Of a DNA stretch of 64,000 nt, positions 8,727 through 19,300 are shown in pieces. The stretch covers positions 62,001 to 126,000 of the forward strand of contig JAIUNL010000002.1 in the NCBI GenBank assembly GCA_020161835.1, given 5' to 3'. The position numbers and the translations under genes are program-made. Each line of letters starts with the position of its first letter. Positions within the stretch are counted from its first letter, which is position 1. Origin of the DNA: Bacteroidota bacterium. GTDB taxonomy: Bacteria > Bacteroidota > JABWAT01. The notes below the pieces were generated by a model. That model worked only from the letters and a program-made list of their open reading frames with translations, searched no databases and was not told where the DNA came from.

Positions 8727-8881
8727 TTTTATCCAACTGATTGAAATGAGGATGAGACCTGAAAAGTGTTTTGAAAACGCCTTCAGATCAATTCCATTTT
8801 ACAAGAATCGGATTTTTTTGACTTTAATATCCACGGGAACGTGTAAAGGACGGGTTCAGGTTTGTGAAATACCCGATCAGG

Positions 8882-9640
8882 TTAACGAAGGGAAGCAATA
8901 GCTGTGAGAAGATCTTCACGGCGATTGTTTGAAACCGTCAGTTCTTCACCATTTGTCATCACGACAAAACCACCTTCTTTTCGTACAAATTCTTTCACAT
9001 GATGAAGATTGATGAGGTAAGACCGGTGCGGACGAAAAAACCCCCGGGATTCAAGCATCGGTTCAAAATCTTTCAGGTTTTTGCCAACCAGTAATTTCTT
9101 TCCGCTTACCAGAATAAATTCGGAATAGGCGCCCGAGGCTTTCACAAATAAAATATCAGGAACTGATAAAAACGAATATCCTTCAGAGTGGGGAACGATA
9201 ATTTTCCCTGGACTGCCTGAAGTCAGGTTTTCTTTCAAAACCATATTTTTCTGGATATTAAACCGGCTTCCCTTTTTATCCAGTTTCATGACAGCAGATT
9301 CAAGCTGATCAACCTGAATAGGTTTCAGCAGATAATCAACTGCAGAGAGTTGAAACGCACTGATTGCATATTTACTGTAGGCCGTTGTGAAAATGATTTC
9401 AAAAGTAATTTCATCCGGATTGAAAAAATCGAGAATCTGCAGACCGGAATAGCCAGGAAGTTCAATATCAAGAAAGATGACCTGCGGATGCAGACGATTG
9501 ATCTGACGGATTGCTTCAGGCAAGTCACGGGCAGTACCCATGATCTCAATATTTGGAATGAATTCCCCGATTAAGGCAACCAGACTTTCACGTGCAAGAT
9601 CTTCATCATCGACAACGATGGCAGTAATTTTTTCAGTCAT
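8882..9640 (-). CDS. LytTR-family response regulator
   Basis: A 252-residue regulator with an N-terminal REC domain (VVDDED, phospho-acceptor in VIFLDIELPGYSG, Lys in LLKPIQ) and a C-terminal LytTR DNA-binding domain (ILFVKASGAYSEFIL, FFRPHRSYLINLHHVKEF). LytTR regulators bind direct repeats in promoters and are normally paired with LytS/YehU-type kinases. The start at ATG 9640 was chosen because the REC domain begins there; it overlaps the kinase stop (ATGACTGA, 8 bp), a sign of translational coupling. A longer reading frame to 9697 would lie inside the kinase gene and adds no domain sequence. Confidence 0.92.
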   Translation of the reverse strand: MTEKITAIVVDDEDLARESLVALIGEFIPNIEIMGTARDLPEAIRQINRLHPQVIFLDIELPGYSGLQILDFFNPDEITFEIIFTTAYSKYAISAFQLSAVDYLLKPIQVDQLESAVMKLDKKGSRFNIQKNMVLKENLTSGSPGKIIVPHSEGYSFLSVPDILFVKASGAYSEFILVSGKKLLVGKNLKDFEPMLESRGFFRPHRSYLINLHHVKEFVRKEGGFVVMTNGEELTVSNNRREDLLTAIASLR

Positions 9641-12581
9641 TTGAAACAAGAGGTAAAGTGATGATAACAAGCGTACCTGACGGTTGGCCATCAGCACTGA
9701 TTTTATCTGCTATGGTAAGCCCGATCTGATTCGGAGTGGCCTGATTGAGCAATTCCAGTCGTTTTTCTGTTGCGGAATGGGCAAACGACTCATGATAACC
9801 CGGCCGGCTGGCATTAATTTCAGACGATCGTTTCCGGCCAATTCCGTTGTCTTCAACCTCAACCCGGAGCACGTCACCTTCCTTATCCAATGAAAACCTG
9901 ATTTGAAGTTCACGGTTTTCCTGTTTATGTCCTAAACCATGTTTGATGGCATTTTCAACATAAGGTTGGATGATCATGGCCGGTAACATCAGATTTTCAG
10001 GGTTGATATCATCAGAAACTGAAATTGTCCAGTTTAACTGACTGTTAAAACGCAGATTTTCAAGATCAAGATAGAGTTTTAGAGCTTTGATTTCTTCTTC
10101 AAGTGAAATTTCAATTGCCTCACTGAATTTTAAAATACTTCTGATCAGATCAGAAAATTTTCCCAGATAAATATTAGCATTCAATTTATCATTTTTAAAA
10201 ATAAAACTTTGAATTGAGCTTAATGCATTGAAAATAAAATGCGGATTCATTTGAGCAGTCAATGCCGTCATTTGCGACAATCTGAGTTCTTTTTGCAGCT
10301 CAGACCGTTCCTGTAACCGTTTATGCTCAGCTTCAAACCGGTGAACCTGAAACCGGTGAATGGCAACAATGCCTGAAAGAAAGAGAATAATAACCAGAGC
10401 ATAAAACCATCCCGTTTTCCAGAATGGCGGTGGTATACTGAATTCAACAAAAGCGGGAGTTTTACTTTTAAGTCCTGAGGAAAGAACCGCTTCAACTTCA
10501 ATCCGATAATCACCTGAAGGCAAACCTATCAGACTAACAAATGGGGATGATGATTGAGTTTCTGTCCATTCTTCTGTCAGGCCAATTACCCTGTAACGAA
10601 AACGGTATTGTGATTTATTGAGAAAAGAAATTGCTGAAAAGTTCACTGTCAATACTGAAGGGGGAATTGCAAATTTGTAATAGGGTAATAAGGTTGTGTC
10701 TTTTCCGTTCACATTTACAGAATGGATTGCAACGTTTGGCTGATTGGTTGATTCGAGTTTATAATCTACCGGAAGCCGGATAATGCCCTTCCCGGTACCC
10801 ACAAACAGATAGTCATTGTCAATCTCAAGTGAAGTGATTTCTTCTCTGAAATACGGACCGGTAACCTGATGATCGTCATCTGTTGCTTGATTCCATCTGA
10901 AAAGTCCAAAATTGGTACCCAGCCAAATACCCGCACGACTTTCTTTCATCACCCTTAAGGTTGCAGCATTTTGGCCTGTTTGTAATTGCAAAGGGCCTGA
11001 TAAACCGGATGGAAGCAATTTGAAAATCCCTTTTCTATCGGCATAAAACAGAAGCTGCTTTTTTCTGTCGAAAGTGTAGGAAGTCATGTAAAGTGATCCA
11101 CCGGATGAGTCAGTCAGTTCTTCAAGAGTTTTGCCAGTTTTGTGAAGAAACAATTGTGACCGGGTTGCAAATAAAACAGAATCCTTTCCTAACGGAACAA
11201 CGTGCCTGCCAGCACCCCGTAATTCAAAACGGGTTATTTCCAGAGAAGTTGAACTGTTAATTACTTTGGGTAATTGCTGAATGCCACCACTTGAAGCGAT
11301 CCAGATGTTACCATTCACATCCTTTCTGACCTTTTTAACAGAAGCAGTGGAAATCAGAAACCGGTTTTTACTATTTTTCCAGTCAGGAAAAACCCAGAGA
11401 CCACCAGATGATACAAAAAGGTTACCCGTTTTATTATCATAAAACAGGGTTTCAACATTTTTCCGGTTGTTAAAACCAATATCACGCAATTCAAGTGTTT
11501 TTCTGTCAAGAACAAAAACATCACCATTGTAAAGGCCAATAAAAAGCCAGGAATCGGGTCCGGGCCACATACAGGTTATACTGTTGTCGCTTAGTTTGCT
11601 GTTAAATTCATTAATCACCACTACTTTTTCATCGGGAACCTGAAACAACCCATCCTGAAGTCCAGAAAACCAAAGTGAACCTTCTTTATCCTCTGTCACA
11701 TTTGAAAATTGAATTCCGGGAAACCAGGTTCTGGTGGGCAAAGCATCCTGAAGCGAATTAATGAAAAAAACACCATTGTAGGAGGCAATCCATAAACCAT
11801 GATCAGGAAGGAATTTCCCCATCGTTGCCCAGATTTGTTTTTCCTCTAAATAATCAGAAACCGGAAGTCGTTCAAGCTGATTATTCCGGTAAATCATAAA
11901 CTGGTGTGAGGCCTGAGATAAAACCAGAACACCTTCAGGGTGGTCAATCAAAAAAACGGCGCCGGTTAGGTGTTGGTACGAACTGTTTCCGGGCAAAGCG
12001 GAAAGAACGCTATCTCCGGGCTGCCAGCCCATCAATCCAAAAACGGAATCAAACAGATACAATTTTTGGTCTTTTCTGCTCCAAACGAGATCATAGGCAA
12101 AACCTGAACCCCGTCCCGGTCTGTAAATAAGGGTACCTTTCCCCGTTGCAAAATCATAAAGAATAAAACCTTCAGATTGAGAAACGGCCATTTTTCCATC
12201 CGGAAGAAAAACAATCCGGGGCAACAGGTAATTGTTGGTTGACTTCAAACCTTCTACCCGAACCAAAGAATCACCCTTGGTCACCAGTATATCCATATCA
12301 AAATTTACAGCCCAGATACGGTTGTCCGGACCAACCCGAAGTCCTGAAAGTGACCGCCTGATGGTTGGTTTCATCGCCATTACAACTGTTCGCAAACCAT
12401 CAAAACGAACTAAACCTTCCGAACTTGCAATCCAGATATACCCACTTGAATCGGTAAGGACATCGTAAAGTTCATGGGAAGGAAGACCAAATTCGGTTGT
12501 ATAATTGGTATATGCCGGTTCCTGAGCCGTGACATCGGAAAATATGAAAACAGAAAAAAGGAGGAAAAGGAGGTTTTTCAT
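9633..12581 (-). CDS. Reg_prop/Y_Y_Y sensor histidine kinase, LytS-type
   Basis: A 982-residue membrane kinase with a signal peptide (ending DVTAQEP), a periplasmic sensor made of two-component-regulator propeller repeats (for example SGYIWIASSEGLVRFDG) over about 600 residues, a Y_Y_Y domain near 640-710, one membrane helix at about 725-745, a short coiled linker, and a His_kinase domain. The phospho-acceptor His is at about 781 in NPHFIFNALSSIQ; the ATP-binding N-box is ENAIKHGL near 876, followed by VEDNGIG. This is the half of a classic LytS-LytTR pair. Periplasmic propellers of this sort usually sense carbohydrates or other extracellular ligands in Bacteroidota; the ligand is not visible here. 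The stop overlaps the regulator start. Confidence 0.92.
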   Translation of the reverse strand: MKNLLFLLFSVFIFSDVTAQEPAYTNYTTEFGLPSHELYDVLTDSSGYIWIASSEGLVRFDGLRTVVMAMKPTIRRSLSGLRVGPDNRIWAVNFDMDILVTKGDSLVRVEGLKSTNNYLLPRIVFLPDGKMAVSQSEGFILYDFATGKGTLIYRPGRGSGFAYDLVWSRKDQKLYLFDSVFGLMGWQPGDSVLSALPGNSSYQHLTGAVFLIDHPEGVLVLSQASHQFMIYRNNQLERLPVSDYLEEKQIWATMGKFLPDHGLWIASYNGVFFINSLQDALPTRTWFPGIQFSNVTEDKEGSLWFSGLQDGLFQVPDEKVVVINEFNSKLSDNSITCMWPGPDSWLFIGLYNGDVFVLDRKTLELRDIGFNNRKNVETLFYDNKTGNLFVSSGGLWVFPDWKNSKNRFLISTASVKKVRKDVNGNIWIASSGGIQQLPKVINSSTSLEITRFELRGAGRHVVPLGKDSVLFATRSQLFLHKTGKTLEELTDSSGGSLYMTSYTFDRKKQLLFYADRKGIFKLLPSGLSGPLQLQTGQNAATLRVMKESRAGIWLGTNFGLFRWNQATDDDHQVTGPYFREEITSLEIDNDYLFVGTGKGIIRLPVDYKLESTNQPNVAIHSVNVNGKDTTLLPYYKFAIPPSVLTVNFSAISFLNKSQYRFRYRVIGLTEEWTETQSSSPFVSLIGLPSGDYRIEVEAVLSSGLKSKTPAFVEFSIPPPFWKTGWFYALVIILFLSGIVAIHRFQVHRFEAEHKRLQERSELQKELRLSQMTALTAQMNPHFIFNALSSIQSFIFKNDKLNANIYLGKFSDLIRSILKFSEAIEISLEEEIKALKLYLDLENLRFNSQLNWTISVSDDINPENLMLPAMIIQPYVENAIKHGLGHKQENRELQIRFSLDKEGDVLRVEVEDNGIGRKRSSEINASRPGYHESFAHSATEKRLELLNQATPNQIGLTIADKISADGQPSGTLVIITLPLVSND

Positions 12582-12795
12582 TCAGGATGGTGCGAAATTT
12601 ATTAGAAAATTTCAAGTTTAATGCAGGTGGGAAAAAGAACAGTTTTTCTTTATCAACCTGATAATGGATTATCAAAATGATCTTTTTATTTAGTTTTTTA
12701 ATTGTCAGAGTTACTTTAAAGGACATTTTTGTCTGGCACGGTTTTGGTGGCCTTTTTGTTTTTAAATCGCAATAAAATCTGGAAAACGATTACAA

Positions 12796-15700
12796 ATGAA
12801 ATCAGCAATAAAGTTCGCATTTATCCTTTTTCTTTTTCTTTTTCAATTTATTCCATCCCTTGCCCAAAATGTTGTTTTAAACGAGGTCCTTGCTTCAAAC
12901 TCTCAGGGGATTGTGACGGTTTTCGGTGAACATTCAGATTGGATTGAACTTTACAATCCGGGTAGCAGTTCTGCCAATCTAACTGGCTATTTCCTGACTG
13001 ATGAAAAAGATTCCCTGAATAAATGGCGATTTCCTGCAAATACCTTTTTAAACGCTGGAACTTTCCTCCTTGTCTATGCCGACGGACGCAATACCGGACT
13101 TCACACTAATTTTAAGCTATCAAAATCGGGAGAATTTATTGCTCTCGTAAAGCCTGACAGTACAATTGCAGATTCCCTGACTTTCGGTAAACAATCAGAT
13201 GATATTTCTTTTGGACAGATTCTTTCGCAACCTGAAAACTGGGGTTATTTTCCAGTTCCAACACCAGGGAAATCAAACAATTCATCTTCATCATCAGGCC
13301 TGCTTCCTGATCCTGTTTTTTCAATTCAGGGCGGATTTTTTAACGGACCACAACAAGTATCGCTTTCTCTTTCTGCTGAAGGTGATATTTATTACTCACT
13401 TGATGGTACTGAGCCAACCCCTGCCTCGAACCTCTATTCAGCCCCAATTTCCATTACAAAAACGACGGCCGTACGTGCAATTGCAATAAAGGCCGGTTTT
13501 ATTTCAAGCCCTGTTTTAACCAACACCTTTTTCATTAACGAAACTACAACACTTCCTATCATTTCTCTGGTTACAAATCCGGCAAATCTTTTTGATAATA
13601 AAATCGGAATTTACGTCACGGGTACAAATGGGATTGCAGGGGCGTGCGATCCGACACCAAGAAATCTCAATCAGGATTGGGAAAGACCGGTAAACATCGA
13701 ATTTTATGAACCAACCGGTGAACAGGGACTGAATCAGGAAGCCGGAATAAAGATCTTTGGCGGATGCTCCAGAACCCGTTATCCCCAAAAATCTTTTGCT
13801 CTTTATGCAAGAAATAACTACGGAAAAGGATCGTTCGACTATCCCATTTTCCCGGATCGGAGTTTCAAAAAATATGAATCCTTTCTGCTCAGAAGTTCTT
13901 CAGATGATCAGGTTTTTACCTTTTTCCGTGATGCCCTTTCACATAGTGTTCTGCCTGAATTTATGGATGCTGAAGTTCAGGCTTACCGGCCAGCCCTTGT
14001 TTTTATTAATGGGGTTTATTGGGGCATTCACAATCTCAGAGAAAAAATTGATGAACACTACTTCTCGAATCATTTCGGAGTAAACCCTGAGGAGGTGAAT
14101 ATTCTGGAAGGACAAGGCTGGGCAACTGTTGGAAGTGCAACCAGTTATTCGGCAATGGTCACTTTTACCGATCAGAAAAACATGGCTCTAAAAGCAAATT
14201 ACGATTACATCAAAACACAAATGGATGTAGATCAATACATCGACTACATGACCGGTCACATCTACCTCGCTGAAAGAGATTGGCCGGGTAATAATATCAA
14301 ATTCTGGAAGGCAAATTCAGGCGAATTCGCAAAATGGCGTTGGATCAATTTTGATATGGATCAATGTTTTACGCTGATCTGGCTCAACGAAGACATGATT
14401 GCCAAAACGACACAAACCAACGGACCCGGCTGGCCGAATCCGGATTGGTCAACCAAACTGTTCAGAAATCTATTAAAAAATCCGGACTTCAAAAATGAGT
14501 TCATTCAACGATATGCCTGGCACACGAATGTCACGTTTAATCCCGAAAGGCTCTTTTCTTTTATCGACAGGTTTGAAGCTCGTCTCGCTCCCGAGATTCC
14601 CAGACATATTCAAAAATGGGGTGGTAAAATTGATCCCGATTCTCAGGAAGGCTGGCAAAAACCTACGTTCAGTTCTGTGGGTGAATGGCAATCAAATGTA
14701 AACGAAATGAGAACCTATGCAACTGAACGGGCAGCATTTTCGAATGCCCACATGGTTCAGAAATTTGGCTTGTCCGGGCTGTCAAAAATAACTGTAAAAT
14801 CTGAAAAAGATGGATCAGGTGCTTTTAAGGTTGTGAACAAATCAGTATCTGATGGTTTTACCGGTACCTTTTTCAATGATATTCCTTTGAAAATATCAGT
14901 TATCCCCTTTCATGGAAACACTTTCTCACATTGGGGCATTTCAGCGACCGAAACCCAAAAACAAGATTTTATCGTTTCCGGCTCAACCTGGCATTATTAT
15001 GATAAAAACGGACTTCCAAATGTGTCCTGGATGAGTTCAGCTTTTGATGAAAGTACCTGGTCAACAGGAACATCGCAGTTTGGCTATGGTGAAGGTGATG
15101 AATCGACTGTTATCAGTTTCGGACCCAACAGTCAGAGTAAATACATGACGGCATATTTCAGAACAAAATTTACGATTGAACCGGGTGTAACCATAAAAAC
15201 TGTCTCTCTTGATCTGATAGCAGATGACGGGGCTGTCATTTACCTGAATGGAACAGAAATTTTAAGAGTGAATATGCCAACCGGACCTATCACGTTTTCA
15301 ACCCCGGCACTTGGATTTTCTGATGTTGAAAATACATTCGTTACCTTTTCTATCCCGGCCGATAATTTTGTTTCGGGACAAAATGTACTCGCTGTTGAAA
15401 TTCATCAATCAGGTGAAACCAGTTCAGATTTAAGCTTTGATTTGAAATTATCAGGCTTTTTATCCGGCGGAACAAATGAAACTACTGTCTACTCGCCTGA
15501 ACTTTCAATCATTCCGGACGGTGATCAGGTTTTAACAGCCTATTTCACAAAGGATTCTGTTGTAACCCACTTTCTGGTTGTTATCAATGAAATTAATTAC
15601 CAGTCTTCACCTGACTTCAATACTGAAGATTGGGTGGAAATTCATAATTCAGGCCTACAGGCAATTTCTTTGGACGGCTGGTCAGTCAGTGATTTTACCG

Positions 15701-16341
15701 ATTCTACAGGATTTATTTTTCCCGGAAACCAGGTGCTAAAACCGGGTGATTTTCTGATCCTGTGCAAAGACACGATTAAGTTTGACCGCTTACATCCGAA
15801 TATTAAAAACCGGATCGGCAATTTTGACTTTGGTCTTTCTTCAGCAGGCGAAACCCTATTTCTGAAAGATGGATCAGGAAATGGTGTCGATGAAGTCTAT
15901 TTTGGTACAACTTCCCCATGGCCCCAAATCGGTAATACCGGGTTTACACTAGAACTTATTAACCCGATAAAAGACAATAATTTATCCTCTTCGTGGATTT
16001 CGTCTAAAACACTTCATGGAACTCCGGGATATACAAACTCACAATGGATACCGGTGTCAGTTGATAATCGGGAAAACTTAACTTTTGCCCTGTTTCAAAA
16101 CTATCCAAATCCATTTAATCCTGAAACAACAATTTCTTATTCCCTGTCGATACCGGGATTTACCGAACTTTCGGTTTTTTCAGTTCTGGGACAGAAATTG
16201 TTCACATTAGTGGAAGAAAAGCAGGAAGCAGGAGTGCATTCAGTTACCTGGAATGCTTCCGGATTTGCAAGCGGGGTTTATCTGATCAGGTTAAAATCAG
16301 GATCGTTGGTTAAAACAAACCGCATGATTTTATTGAAATAA
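12796..16341 (+). CDS. Secreted CotH-kinase/lamin-tail protein with T9SS sorting domain
   Basis: An 1,181-residue secreted protein. It has a signal peptide ending SLAQN. A first lamin-tail domain (VVLNEVLASNSQG...SDWIELYNPG) is followed by a chitobiase-like C-terminal domain (IYYSLDGTEPT). Next is a CotH kinase-like domain from about residue 290 (IKIFGGCSRTRYPQKSFALY, then FLLRSSSDDQVFTFFRDAL, and the Asp-containing WRWINFDMDQCF). A second lamin-tail domain (INEINYQSSPDFNTEDWVEI) follows, and a Por-type sorting domain (NYPNPFNPETTISYSLSIPG) ends the protein. CotH-family proteins in spores phosphorylate coat proteins; in this surface-protein setting the activity is unproven. No strong SD is seen. 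The gene runs opposite to the kinase before it and meets the next kinase tail-to-tail with only 15 bp between. Confidence 0.88.
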   Translation: MKSAIKFAFILFLFLFQFIPSLAQNVVLNEVLASNSQGIVTVFGEHSDWIELYNPGSSSANLTGYFLTDEKDSLNKWRFPANTFLNAGTFLLVYADGRNTGLHTNFKLSKSGEFIALVKPDSTIADSLTFGKQSDDISFGQILSQPENWGYFPVPTPGKSNNSSSSSGLLPDPVFSIQGGFFNGPQQVSLSLSAEGDIYYSLDGTEPTPASNLYSAPISITKTTAVRAIAIKAGFISSPVLTNTFFINETTTLPIISLVTNPANLFDNKIGIYVTGTNGIAGACDPTPRNLNQDWERPVNIEFYEPTGEQGLNQEAGIKIFGGCSRTRYPQKSFALYARNNYGKGSFDYPIFPDRSFKKYESFLLRSSSDDQVFTFFRDALSHSVLPEFMDAEVQAYRPALVFINGVYWGIHNLREKIDEHYFSNHFGVNPEEVNILEGQGWATVGSATSYSAMVTFTDQKNMALKANYDYIKTQMDVDQYIDYMTGHIYLAERDWPGNNIKFWKANSGEFAKWRWINFDMDQCFTLIWLNEDMIAKTTQTNGPGWPNPDWSTKLFRNLLKNPDFKNEFIQRYAWHTNVTFNPERLFSFIDRFEARLAPEIPRHIQKWGGKIDPDSQEGWQKPTFSSVGEWQSNVNEMRTYATERAAFSNAHMVQKFGLSGLSKITVKSEKDGSGAFKVVNKSVSDGFTGTFFNDIPLKISVIPFHGNTFSHWGISATETQKQDFIVSGSTWHYYDKNGLPNVSWMSSAFDESTWSTGTSQFGYGEGDESTVISFGPNSQSKYMTAYFRTKFTIEPGVTIKTVSLDLIADDGAVIYLNGTEILRVNMPTGPITFSTPALGFSDVENTFVTFSIPADNFVSGQNVLAVEIHQSGETSSDLSFDLKLSGFLSGGTNETTVYSPELSIIPDGDQVLTAYFTKDSVVTHFLVVINEINYQSSPDFNTEDWVEIHNSGLQAISLDGWSVSDFTDSTGFIFPGNQVLKPGDFLILCKDTIKFDRLHPNIKNRIGNFDFGLSSAGETLFLKDGSGNGVDEVYFGTTSPWPQIGNTGFTLELINPIKDNNLSSSWISSKTLHGTPGYTNSQWIPVSVDNRENLTFALFQNYPNPFNPETTISYSLSIPGFTELSVFSVLGQKLFTLVEEKQEAGVHSVTWNASGFASGVYLIRLKSGSLVKTNRMILLK

Positions 16342-16356
16342 AACCATGGTGATTAA

Positions 16357-19300
16357 TTAGTAGGGCTGGCTCCAGATACGGGGAATTGAAAAGCTGAAAA
16401 TTGCACCTTTGTTTTTTTCACTTTCAACCCAGACTTTTCCGTGATGCATATCAATAATTTTCTTCACGATTGCCAGACCGAGGCCTGTACTTGATTCACC
16501 ACCGGTTGGCCGGGCACTGAGCTTTTTATAGCTTTTAAAAATATCACGCAAATCGGCTTCTGAAAGACCTTGACCATTGTCTTCAACCTGAACAACAACT
16601 TCCCTGATTGTTGAAGAAAATTTGATTTTAATTTCACCGCCAGGTTGGGTGTACTTGATTGCGTTTGAAACCAAATTATCGATCACCTCTGAAATCCGGT
16701 CACGGTCAATCATTTCTGTATCTTCTGATTCTTCAAGAGAATAAGATATTTGAATGCCCTTTTGAGATGCCAATCTCAGATAAAAGTTTTCAGATTCTTT
16801 CAAAATATCAAGAATACTATCCTGTCTGATATTAAGAACCAATTTTCCTGATTCTATTGCAGTTATATCCAAAAAGGCAGTAATCATCCGAGACATTTGC
16901 TGCGTAACGGTTGTCACCTTTTCAAGATCCCTCACAGATTTTTCCTTATCAATCTGCCCGGATTTAATCTGCATGATAACCAACGTCACATAATTCATAA
17001 TAACCGTAAGCGGGTTTCTTAAATCATGTGCGGCAATTCCCAGAAATTCATTTTTCTTTTCATTCAGGAAAGAAAGTTCTTCCATCAGCCGGGTTTTAAT
17101 AAATGCCGTTAGAATATGCTCTTTCAGGTTTTCAAGAAAATCAATATCAGCAGTTGTAAAAGCATCTGGGTCCGTCCAGTTGCCAAAAATCAGATAACCT
17201 TCTATGTTATTTGCAACCAGCATTGGAATGGTTACAGTCACAACCGGTTGTTGACCCAGGTTTTTAAACAATTCAAGCTGGTTTCGGTCACCAGTTTGTT
17301 TATAAATATCCTCATAAAGGATTTCAGCATCTCTGATCAGGTTGTTCTGTAGTTCATCCGGTTTTATTTGCGTCAGAATCTCAGTTTTGATTCCCGAAAC
17401 TGCACGGACAGTGAAACGCCTTAAATCTCTTTCAAGCACCAAAGCCAGAGAAAACTGGACACCTTTCAGAACTGATATTTCACCTAGAAGGGATTGGAGT
17501 AAATTCGAAAAATTCAATTCCGAGTTAATTGACTTAACAATTGAATTTATTTTTTCAAGACTTTCTGTTTTTATCTCAAGTTCATGTGTTCGTTCTGCAA
17601 CCTGATCCTCTAGTTTAATCTTTTGAGATTGTATTGAAATAATCCGGCCACGGTACCAGGCGTAAAACACGCCTGCAATTAACAGGATAAACGAAATTCT
17701 GAACCAATAGGTTTGATAAAACGGCGGGTGAACAATCACCTTAATTGTCAAACCTTCCATATTCCAGACATTATCACTGTTTGAACCAATTACTCTGAAA
17801 GTATATTCGCCACCATCGAGGTTGGTATAGGTTGCAGCCCGGTTGTTTCCGCAATAGATCCAATCTTCATTAAATCCTTCCAGTTTATAAGCATACTGGT
17901 TTTTTTCCGGATTGTTGAAATCAAGTGCTGCAAATTCGAAAGAAAAAAAGTTTTCACTGTGATCCAGTTCAATTTCCCTGAGTTCGGTAAGAGGTTTTCC
18001 TACACTTACAGGTTTATCAAATTTTTTAAATGCAGTGAGAACCAGTGGCGGAATATGAATATTGTCATAAACACTGTCGGGAGAAAAAGCATTGATGCCA
18101 TTAAGTCCACCAAAGAGCATTTGCCCTTCCCGTGTTTTTAAATAGGCACCCCAGTAAAACTCACTTGATTGCAAACCATCAAGCTCATCATAATTTCTGA
18201 ATGATTCGTTAACCGGGTTAAATCGTGAAAGTCCTCTTGAGGTACTGATCCAGATATTCCCGGTTTTATCCATGAGTAAGCCAAATACCAGATTGCTGGT
18301 CAAACCTTCCGTTTCGGTGTAGGTTTTCTCAATTAGTCCTGTACTCTTGTTAAAATAGTTGAGTCCGCCACCATAAGTTCCAAGCCAGAGAAATCCATTT
18401 CCGGCATCCACTATTGAAATCACACTTGCAACATTGATTCCTCTTGATTTGTTTTTCTCAAAAAGATATCGGGTTACCTTACCGGTAGATTCATTAAACT
18501 TGTTGAGTCCATTCCATGTTCCCACCCACAACTGACGTTCGGTATCCTCAAAAAGTGTCTGGATCCGGCTGTCACTGAGAGTTAAGGGGTTGGCCGGGTC
18601 AGAGAAAAATCTTTTAAATTTTCCGGTCTCAGTATTAAACCGGTTAAGACCATTTTCTGTACCAACCCAATAATTACCGTTGGTTGTTTTTATTACAGAC
18701 TGAACACGATCATCTGATATGGTTGTCGGGTCAGACTCCATACTGGTGTAACTTGTAAAATTTAAAGTTTTAAGGTCAAGTTTGTTCAGCCCGCCACGCC
18801 AGGTGCCAACCCAAAGAATATCAGGATCTTCCTGACAAAAAGCTGATACATCATTGATTGAAAGACTTTTTGGATTTGCGGGATCATTTAAAAACCGTTT
18901 GAAAGTACCTGTCAAATGATTTAATTTATTAATCCCGCCGCCAATGGTTCCGATCCAGATATCTCCGTTTAAATCCTGGAAAATTGACCGGATTGTATTT
19001 GAACTGAGTGAATTTGGATTTTTTTCGTTGTGTTTAAAATGTCTGAACTTTTCTTTCAGCGGAGAATATTTATTAATTCCACCGCCTGAGGTTGTAATCC
19101 AGATAATTTTAGACCTGCTTTCAATGATTGCGGTAATCCAGTCATGACTTAAAGTCCCTAACCTTCCCGGATCATTTTTATAATGTGTGATGTCACCATT
19201 TTTCCGGTTGTAGGTTGAGAGTCCGCCACCGATTGAACCAAACCAGATAATACCCCTGCTGTCTTCAAGAATAGATACAACACGTTCATCACCGACATGA

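Noticed and set aside
9641..9697. Extended start of the LytTR regulator at 9697
   Set aside because: It would lie inside the kinase gene and adds no domain sequence; ATG 9640 fits the overlap.
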